A stretch of 64,000 nucleotides of DNA, from the NCBI RefSeq assembly GCF_004342985.1, contig NZ_SMBO01000001.1:186001-250000 (forward strand), read 5' to 3'. The notes under the pieces were generated by a model. It ran no database searches and had not been told where the DNA came from. It saw nothing but the letters and a program-made list of their open reading frames with translations. Origin of the DNA: Novosphingobium sp. PhB57 (GTDB lineage Bacteria > Pseudomonadota > Alphaproteobacteria > Sphingomonadales > Sphingomonadaceae). The first letter of the stretch is position 1, and each line of letters begins with the position of its first letter. A program made the translations under genes and the position numbers. Positions 59,523 to 64,000 of the stretch are shown here, in pieces.

Positions 59523-59855
59523 TCAGCGGCAGCGGGGGCGCGAGTTGTTGCGGTCGATCTGACGGCCGAGCAGGGCGCCGCCGGCAGCGCCGAGCACGGT
59601 ACCGGTGGCGCGATCGCCGCGGGTGTCGATGGCGCGACCGGCCAGGGCGCCGGCAACGCCGCCGATCAGCAGGCCAGTGGTGCCGTTCGACTTCTTGCAG
59701 CGATAGCGGCCATCGTTGCCGCGCCAGTAGCGGACACCGTTGTCGGTGCGGTGATAGCGCGGGCCGTGATCGCGGGCCACGGCCACTTCGGTGACGGCGA
59801 AAGTGGCGGGGATGGTGAGAGCGGCCAGGGCGGCGGCTGCGATGGCTTTACGCAT
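59523..59855 (-). CDS. Glycine-zipper 2TM domain protein, copy 1
   Basis: The 110-residue exported protein starts at ATG 59855 with a signal peptide (RKAIAAAALAALTIPATFA). An aromatic/charged part follows (RYWRGNDGRYRCKKSNG). The glycine zipper reads TTGLLIGGVAGALAGRAID and TGTVLGAAGGALLGRQID. The C-terminus ends RPRCR. Such proteins are thought to sit at the outer membrane and have no proven function. A near copy lies at 60972-61382 on the same strand, across the diguanylate cyclase gene. Confidence 0.8.
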   Translation of the reverse strand: MRKAIAAAALAALTIPATFAVTEVAVARDHGPRYHRTDNGVRYWRGNDGRYRCKKSNGTTGLLIGGVAGALAGRAIDTRGDRATGTVLGAAGGALLGRQIDRNNSRPRCR

Positions 59856-60124
59856 CTGAAATCCTTCTTTGTTGAATGTCTTGTACGACCGGCGTCCCGA
59901 ATTCCATTGCGCGCCAGAACCTGCGATGAACATTATTGCACGCAGCGAGATACGCGCCGAAGCGAAGGCCGCGCGCGACGAACGGCTTAGGTACTGGTCA
60001 AGCCATTTCTCTCTCGCGGCTGGGCATGGAAAAAGTTAACCAACGTCAGCGCCAAATCAGCAAACTGTTAACTATCATGGTCTAACAAAGTTGCGGGGTT
60101 CAACGGGTTTGGGGTTTCGTTTTC

Positions 60125-60889
60125 ATGAAGAGCCAGGGCTTGCGCAATGTCGCTGCCGGGACCGGCCTGTCAGTGGCTGCGACGTCGCTGCTGCTGCAGG
60201 TCGTGGCTCTGGTGCCTGGTTTCGCCATGCCGGTGCAGCTCGTCGTGCTGGGGGTGATGGTGGCGCTCGCCGTGTCCGCGCCGGTCTGCATCGTGCTCTT
60301 GCGGCAGCAGGCCCGGATCTCCGCGCTTCATGACGAACTGGCCCAGGCCTTCAGGCGGCTGGAGCGCACGGCGCGGGTGGACGGGATGACCGGCCTTACC
60401 AACCGCGACGTGTTCATCGAGATGACCCGCGACGCCATGGCGGACCGCGATGGCTGGCTGATCGTGGCGGACGTCGACCATTTCAAACAGATCAACGACG
60501 GGTTCGGCCACGGTGTGGGAGACCGCGTGCTGGTGGCGATCGGCGATGCCATCCAGTCCAACTTGCGCGCCGGCGATCTGTGCGGACGGCTTGGCGGAGA
60601 GGAATTCGGCCTGTTCCTGCAGGCCCGCAATGGCCGCGAGGCCCATGCCGCGGCAGAGCGCCTGCGCCGCACCGTGGCGGACTTGGCCGTCTCGACATTC
60701 GCGGGCGGCAAAGTCGTGCCCACGCTCAGTCTTGGCGTTTCGGCCACGCATGGGCTGTCTCTGCCGGAAGTCATGCGGCGGGCGGACGAGGCGCTGTACG
60801 ATGCGAAGAGGCAGGGTCGCAATTGCACCGTTTCGGCGCCGGAACCGGCCATCGAGAACCATCTGAGGCTAGTCTCCATACAGGGCTGA
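60125..60889 (+). CDS. Membrane diguanylate cyclase (GGDEF domain)
   Basis: The 254-residue protein has two membrane helices (about 13-33 and 36-59), a short coiled coil, and a GGDEF domain starting DGMTGLTNRDVFIEM. The active site is GGEEF at 157-161. The product-inhibition site RxxD is present as R148-A-G-D151, five residues before it. It should make c-di-GMP from two GTP and be feedback-controlled. There is no EAL domain and no obvious extracellular sensor, so the input may come from the membrane segment. It is oriented opposite to the two glycine-zipper genes around it. Confidence 0.92.
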   Translation: MKSQGLRNVAAGTGLSVAATSLLLQVVALVPGFAMPVQLVVLGVMVALAVSAPVCIVLLRQQARISALHDELAQAFRRLERTARVDGMTGLTNRDVFIEMTRDAMADRDGWLIVADVDHFKQINDGFGHGVGDRVLVAIGDAIQSNLRAGDLCGRLGGEEFGLFLQARNGREAHAAAERLRRTVADLAVSTFAGGKVVPTLSLGVSATHGLSLPEVMRRADEALYDAKRQGRNCTVSAPEPAIENHLRLVSIQG

Positions 60890-60911
60890 CTACCGCTGGA
60901 TCCGTAAACGA

Positions 60912-60947
60912 AAAAGGCGCGCCGTCCGCAGGGACGGCGCGCCTTTT
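60912..60947. terminator. Bidirectional terminator between the diguanylate cyclase and glycine-zipper copy 2
   Basis: There is a perfect 16-bp stem AAAAGGCGCGCCGTCC / GGACGGCGCGCCTTTT (60912-60927 with 60932-60947) and a GCAG loop. A-rich and T-rich ends let it terminate both convergent genes. Confidence 0.9.
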
Positions 60948-60971
60948 CGCGACAGAGCCGAGCGCGTCAGC

Positions 60972-61382
60972 TCAACGGCACTTCACGTCGCCCTTGTCGA
61001 TCTGGCGACCGAGCAGGCCGCCGGCGACGCCGCCGATGATCGTGCCGAGCGTCTGGTCGCCATTGCCGGCAATCTCATGGCCGGCCAGCGCGCCGGCGCC
61101 AGCGCCGATGATCAGTCCGGTCGTGCCATTGTCGCGCTTGCAGTAGTAACGGCCGTCGCGGCCGCGCCAGGCGCGATCGTTGCGGCTCATGCGATGCGGT
61201 TCGCGGTAGCGGCCACGCGAATCGTAGCGATCGCGGTCGTTCCGGCCGCGGTTGTCATAACGGCCGTCGTGGCGGTCGCGGCTGTCATGACGATCGTCGT
61301 TGCGCCACATCTGGGCCGCCACGGGGGTGGCCATGGGCAGCACCAGGGCGGCCATGGTCAGCGCCATCAGGGTCTTCTTCAT
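60972..61382 (-). CDS. Glycine-zipper 2TM domain protein, copy 2
   Basis: The 136-residue exported protein starts at ATG 61382 after AGGAAGGAAA, with a signal peptide (TLMALTMAALVLPMATPVAA). A long Asp/Arg/His-rich insert with HDSRDRHDGRYDNRGRND-like repeats follows. The same module as copy 1 comes next: WRGRDGRYYCKRDNG, TTGLIIGAGAGALAGHEI and TLGTIIGGVAGGLLGRQID, ending VKCR. The insert is its main difference from copy 1. Function unknown. Confidence 0.82.
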   Translation of the reverse strand: MKKTLMALTMAALVLPMATPVAAQMWRNDDRHDSRDRHDGRYDNRGRNDRDRYDSRGRYREPHRMSRNDRAWRGRDGRYYCKRDNGTTGLIIGAGAGALAGHEIAGNGDQTLGTIIGGVAGGLLGRQIDKGDVKCR

Positions 61383-61556
61383 CGGGGTTTCCTTCCTGGA
61401 AATGCAATTCTGTAACGGCATAACGATCCGAATGGACCCTTGCTCCAAAACCCTGAATGAACCACGGGAAAAACCCTGAGAGCCGTTTCGGGCCACTTGT
61501 CGCTACAGAGCTGCAGGATTAGCGCCAAGTAGCCGGAAACAAGAAGGAAACGAAAG

Positions 61557-62402
61557 ATGCAACTCGATCTGGTCGACGTTTTCGCGGCGGGTCCGCTCAC
61601 GGGAAATCCGCTGGCGGTCGTGCATGGCGGCGAGGGGCTGGAGGCGGCGGACATGCTGCGGATCACGCGCTGGCTGGGCTTTTCGGAAACGACCTTCCTG
61701 TTGCCGCCCACCGATCCCGGCGCGGACTACCGGGTACGGATCTTCTACCCGGCCGGGGAACTGCCTTTTGCAGGCCATCCGACCCTGGGAACCGCCCATG
61801 CCTGGCTGTCGGCCGGCGGGGTGCCTAAGCAGGCCGGCACGATCGTGCAGGAATGCGGGATCGGCCTTGTCGATGTGCGGCAGGAAAGCGGGATGCTGGC
61901 GTTCCGCGCGCCGCCGCTGCTGCGATCCGGCGCGCTGGACCCGGCGGATCTTGCCGAGACGATCCGGCTGTGCGGCGTGAACGAGCGAGACGTCGTCGCC
62001 GGCGTCCACGCCGCAAACGGGCCGGGCTGGAAGGTGCTGCACATGGCTTCGGATGATGCGGTGCTTGCCGCGGAGCCGGCAGCGCGCGCGCCGCTGCATA
62101 CCGATGTCGCCTTGCTCGGTCCGCGTGCGGCGGATGGCGGGCCCCAGTGGGAACTGCGTGCTTTCTTCGCGGATGCGAGTGGCCGCCTTTGCGAGGATCC
62201 GGTGACCGGCAGCCTCAATGCGGCCGTGGCGCAATATCTCTTCGCAGGCGGTCTGGCGAACGGGGCCTATGTCGCGGCGCAAGGGCGCATGACCGGCGCG
62301 GACGGATATGTCCATTGCCGCCAGGACACCGACGGCGCGATCTGGATCGCGGGCAAGGTGGCCACGGTATCGGCAGGCGGAGCGATGCCGCGCCCGTTCT
62401 GA
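61557..62402 (+). CDS. PhzF family isomerase/epimerase-like protein
   Basis: The 281-residue protein has the PhzF plan of two similar halves. The catalytic Glu44 is in FSETTF. FYPAGELPFAGHPTLGTAHA and EDPVTGSLNAAVAQYL are the two signature loops. PhzF itself isomerises an intermediate of phenazine synthesis, but most family members lie outside phenazine clusters and have unknown substrates. No phz genes are nearby. The start at 61557 follows AAGAAGGAAACGAAAG. Confidence 0.88.
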   Translation: MQLDLVDVFAAGPLTGNPLAVVHGGEGLEAADMLRITRWLGFSETTFLLPPTDPGADYRVRIFYPAGELPFAGHPTLGTAHAWLSAGGVPKQAGTIVQECGIGLVDVRQESGMLAFRAPPLLRSGALDPADLAETIRLCGVNERDVVAGVHAANGPGWKVLHMASDDAVLAAEPAARAPLHTDVALLGPRAADGGPQWELRAFFADASGRLCEDPVTGSLNAAVAQYLFAGGLANGAYVAAQGRMTGADGYVHCRQDTDGAIWIAGKVATVSAGGAMPRPF

Positions 62403-62406
62403 GGCT

Positions 62407-62435
62407 GCGTCGTCCCGGATCGGATCCGGGATGAC
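62407..62435. repeat. REP-like palindrome downstream of the PhzF gene
   Basis: GTCGTCCCGGATCGGATCCG continues with GGATGAC. It shares the TCCCGGA..GATCCGGGA core of the other copies with a changed centre. It sits between convergent genes. Confidence 0.7.
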
Positions 62436-62442
62436 ATTCGGT

Positions 62443-63615
62443 TCAGCCCGGTTTCTTGGGCAGGGCGACCTCGGCAGTGCCGGTGCACATGGTCTTGCCG
62501 TTCTGGTTGGTCATCAGGTGCTTGACGTGGACGAGGTGGCGCCCTTCCGCGTCGACCGATTTTTCGGTGACTTCGGCCGTCTGGATCGTCACGTCGCCGG
62601 TGAGCGCGGGGCCGCGGTAATTGGCGATGGAGTGGACGACCATGCCGTGTTCGCCCGCCCAGCCTGACAGGAAGTCCGTCACCCACGATCCCATCGAGGC
62701 GCCGTAGCCATAGCCGCGCGGCATGCCGATGCGGCGGGCATATTTGGGGAACAGGTGCCCGCGCGAGGGGCCGTAATAGGCGCCGTCGGTGAGGGCCGGG
62801 TTTATCAGCATCATGTCGGGGTCGTTCTCGTACCCGGCCATGTCGCGCGTGAAGCCCAGCGCTTCCAGATCGTTCTTGCGCAAGTTCATCGTCCCCCAGG
62901 TGTTGACGATATAGGCGCGCCATTCGGTGGCGAAGCTGGCGATCGAGTGCGGGCCGAAGACGCGTTCGGGAAGCTGGTCGCCCACGGCGACGTCATCCCA
63001 CCAACGCTCCTTGTGGCCCAGCTCGTGGAGCATCTTCACCCACGCGAACTTTCGGTCCTCCAGCGCGGCGATGGCCTCGTCGGTCCATTCGGGTTCGTCG
63101 AATTCCTCGGTCTTCACCGAATCGCCGCCGGCATGGGCGAGATACCGGATCGCCGTGGAGCGCTGCCGGGCAATTTCCTCGCCCTTCTGGTTCGAATAGT
63201 TGTTGTCTCCCCGCTGGAAGCAGGTGGGGCCGAAGCCGGTTTCCTTGACCTTGTAGTCGAAGGGAACGCGGGTGTTGGTCACCACGTCCCCGGCCTCGAT
63301 GCGCGGTCCGTAGAACCACCATTCGTCACCGCCGAACAGCAAGTGCGAATTGGGGATGCAGCCGACGCAGGCGGGAGCGGCGCCGTGGCCGTCGTCCGTG
63401 GCGATGGCGAAGCTCTGCGGCGCGACGAGGCGGCCCCAGCGGCTGGCTTCGAAGGTCGCGGGGTCGAAGTGCAGCAGGTTGGCGTAGTGCATGGCATGGA
63501 CCCAGCGCCGGATGTCGTTGTTGGCGACAGGCTCGCGCATGGGCGAGAAGTCCATGGTCTTGCCGAGGTACTGGTCGATGTCGGTGAAGTCGATCGTGCC
63601 CGTGGTGGTGGTCAT
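62443..63615 (-). CDS. MaoC-like / FAS1-type dehydratase domain protein
   Basis: The 390-residue protein looks like a double hot-dog enzyme. The first half (FSPMREPVANNDIRRWVHAM, LLFGGDEWWFYGPRIEAGDV) matches the FAS1-like dehydratase domain. The second half ends in a MaoC-type hot dog (YGYGASMGSWVTDFLSGWAG, HSIANYRGPALTGDVT). Such proteins hydrate or dehydrate enoyl-CoA compounds, often in degradation of steroids or aromatic acids. The substrate cannot be told. The next gene on the same strand is a deazaflavin-type nitroreductase, 49 bases away, and the pair may form part of a catabolic operon that continues outside the window. Confidence 0.8.
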   Translation of the reverse strand: MTTTTGTIDFTDIDQYLGKTMDFSPMREPVANNDIRRWVHAMHYANLLHFDPATFEASRWGRLVAPQSFAIATDDGHGAAPACVGCIPNSHLLFGGDEWWFYGPRIEAGDVVTNTRVPFDYKVKETGFGPTCFQRGDNNYSNQKGEEIARQRSTAIRYLAHAGGDSVKTEEFDEPEWTDEAIAALEDRKFAWVKMLHELGHKERWWDDVAVGDQLPERVFGPHSIASFATEWRAYIVNTWGTMNLRKNDLEALGFTRDMAGYENDPDMMLINPALTDGAYYGPSRGHLFPKYARRIGMPRGYGYGASMGSWVTDFLSGWAGEHGMVVHSIANYRGPALTGDVTIQTAEVTEKSVDAEGRHLVHVKHLMTNQNGKTMCTGTAEVALPKKPG

Positions 63616-63664
63616 CGCTTTGGAAGTCCTGAAAATGTGGCCCTGGGGGTATGATTGGGGAGGG

Positions 63665-64000
63665 TCAGGTGGTGCGCGTGCCGGTGGCGTCCTCGGCCTT
63701 GAACACCGGGATTTCCGTGGCGGCCTTCATCAGCACCAGCGGGAGTACCCGCTCGGTGGAGGTCTGGTAGGCGGCGTAGAAGGGATGGCAGTCTACGAAG
63801 AAGTCCCAGACCTTCTGCCGTTCCGCACCTTCCGGTTCTCGCCAGGTGCCCTTGAAGGCCTGGGTAGCGATCTGGAATTCGACGTCCGGGCTGTCGACCA
63901 GGTTGAGGTACCACTGCGGATGGGTATCCGCTCCGCCCTTGGAGCCGCAGATCACCACTTCACCGCCGATATCGGCGTAGCAGAGCGGGGTGATGAAGAC
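63665..64000 (-). CDS. Deazaflavin-dependent nitroreductase family protein, partial (5' end outside window)
   Basis: The frame is open from the window edge (FITPLCYADIGGEVVICGSK) to the stop at 63665, giving the last 111 residues. GSKGGADTHPQWYLNLVDSP is the hallmark of the DDN (F420-dependent nitroreductase) fold, with FKGTWREPEGAERQKVWDFF and a C-terminal helix-strand. Relatives in mycobacteria use coenzyme F420. Sphingomonads are not known to make it, so the cofactor here is open. It lies directly upstream of the MaoC-type gene. Confidence 0.8.
   Translation of the reverse strand, partial: VFITPLCYADIGGEVVICGSKGGADTHPQWYLNLVDSPDVEFQIATQAFKGTWREPEGAERQKVWDFFVDCHPFYAAYQTSTERVLPLVLMKAATEIPVFKAEDATGTRTT

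Overview
The window looks like chromosomal DNA of a GC-rich alphaproteobacterium of the order Sphingomonadales, most likely Novosphingobium or a near relative. The evidence is the CckA-type hybrid kinase, LexA boxes of the alphaproteobacterial GTTC-N7-GTTC form, UrcA and Gcw_chp/TorF family proteins, an NsrR/globin pair, a dense set of periplasmic peptidases, and G/C-ending codon use. I see no rRNA, tRNA, CRISPR array or intact transposase.

Layout. 1-9.9 kb: an interrupted S9-type peptidase, then smpB, a DUF2062 membrane protein and cckA joined by 4-bp overlaps, recA behind an SOS box, alaS and glsA. 10-20.5 kb: a CPA2 antiporter, bamD, recN behind an SOS box, an M49-like peptidase, a quinone-oxidoreductase-like enzyme, a DUF4403 lipoprotein, a TorF-like porin and a small exported protein. 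20.7-28.6 kb: a TCA block on the minus strand (mdh, sucD, sucA, sucB, lpdA), with sucC not present. 29-36.4 kb: diacylglycerol/undecaprenol kinase, a SleB hydrolase, and a vitamin B12 uptake operon (btuB-btuF-btuC-btuD, overlapping genes) behind a cobalamin riboswitch. 36.6-41.3 kb: M3 peptidase, divergent nsrR and single-domain globin with a visible operator, and an RlpA lipoprotein. 41.4-47.7 kb: a frameshifted ABC1/UbiB-like kinase, M28 peptidase, SRPBCC and TRIC-channel genes, a META-domain lipoprotein broken by a stop, and a UrcA protein. 48.2-51.1 kb: uvrA behind a third SOS box.

51.2-54.9 kb is the clearest accessory segment. It holds an AT-rich, solitary SIR2-domain gene (candidate anti-phage NADase), a 136-bp element with perfect 11-bp inverted ends, and a very GC-rich HTH protein gene whose frame runs antisense into a second RlpA gene. 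55-64 kb returns to ordinary content: argG, a cyclopropane-fatty-acid-synthase-like methyltransferase, a FolM/PTR1-like SDR, a sulfotransferase, two paralogous glycine-zipper proteins around a diguanylate cyclase, PhzF, a MaoC-type dehydratase and a partial deazaflavin-type nitroreductase.

Three themes cut across the window. First, three DNA-repair genes (recA, recN, uvrA) carry the same LexA box form. Second, three genes are broken by one-base changes: an amber stop, a one-base deletion and an opal stop. These are either real decay or sequence errors. Third, three genes have short tandem duplications that start in the last codons and copy the stop codon downstream. A REP-like palindrome recurs at least five times between genes.
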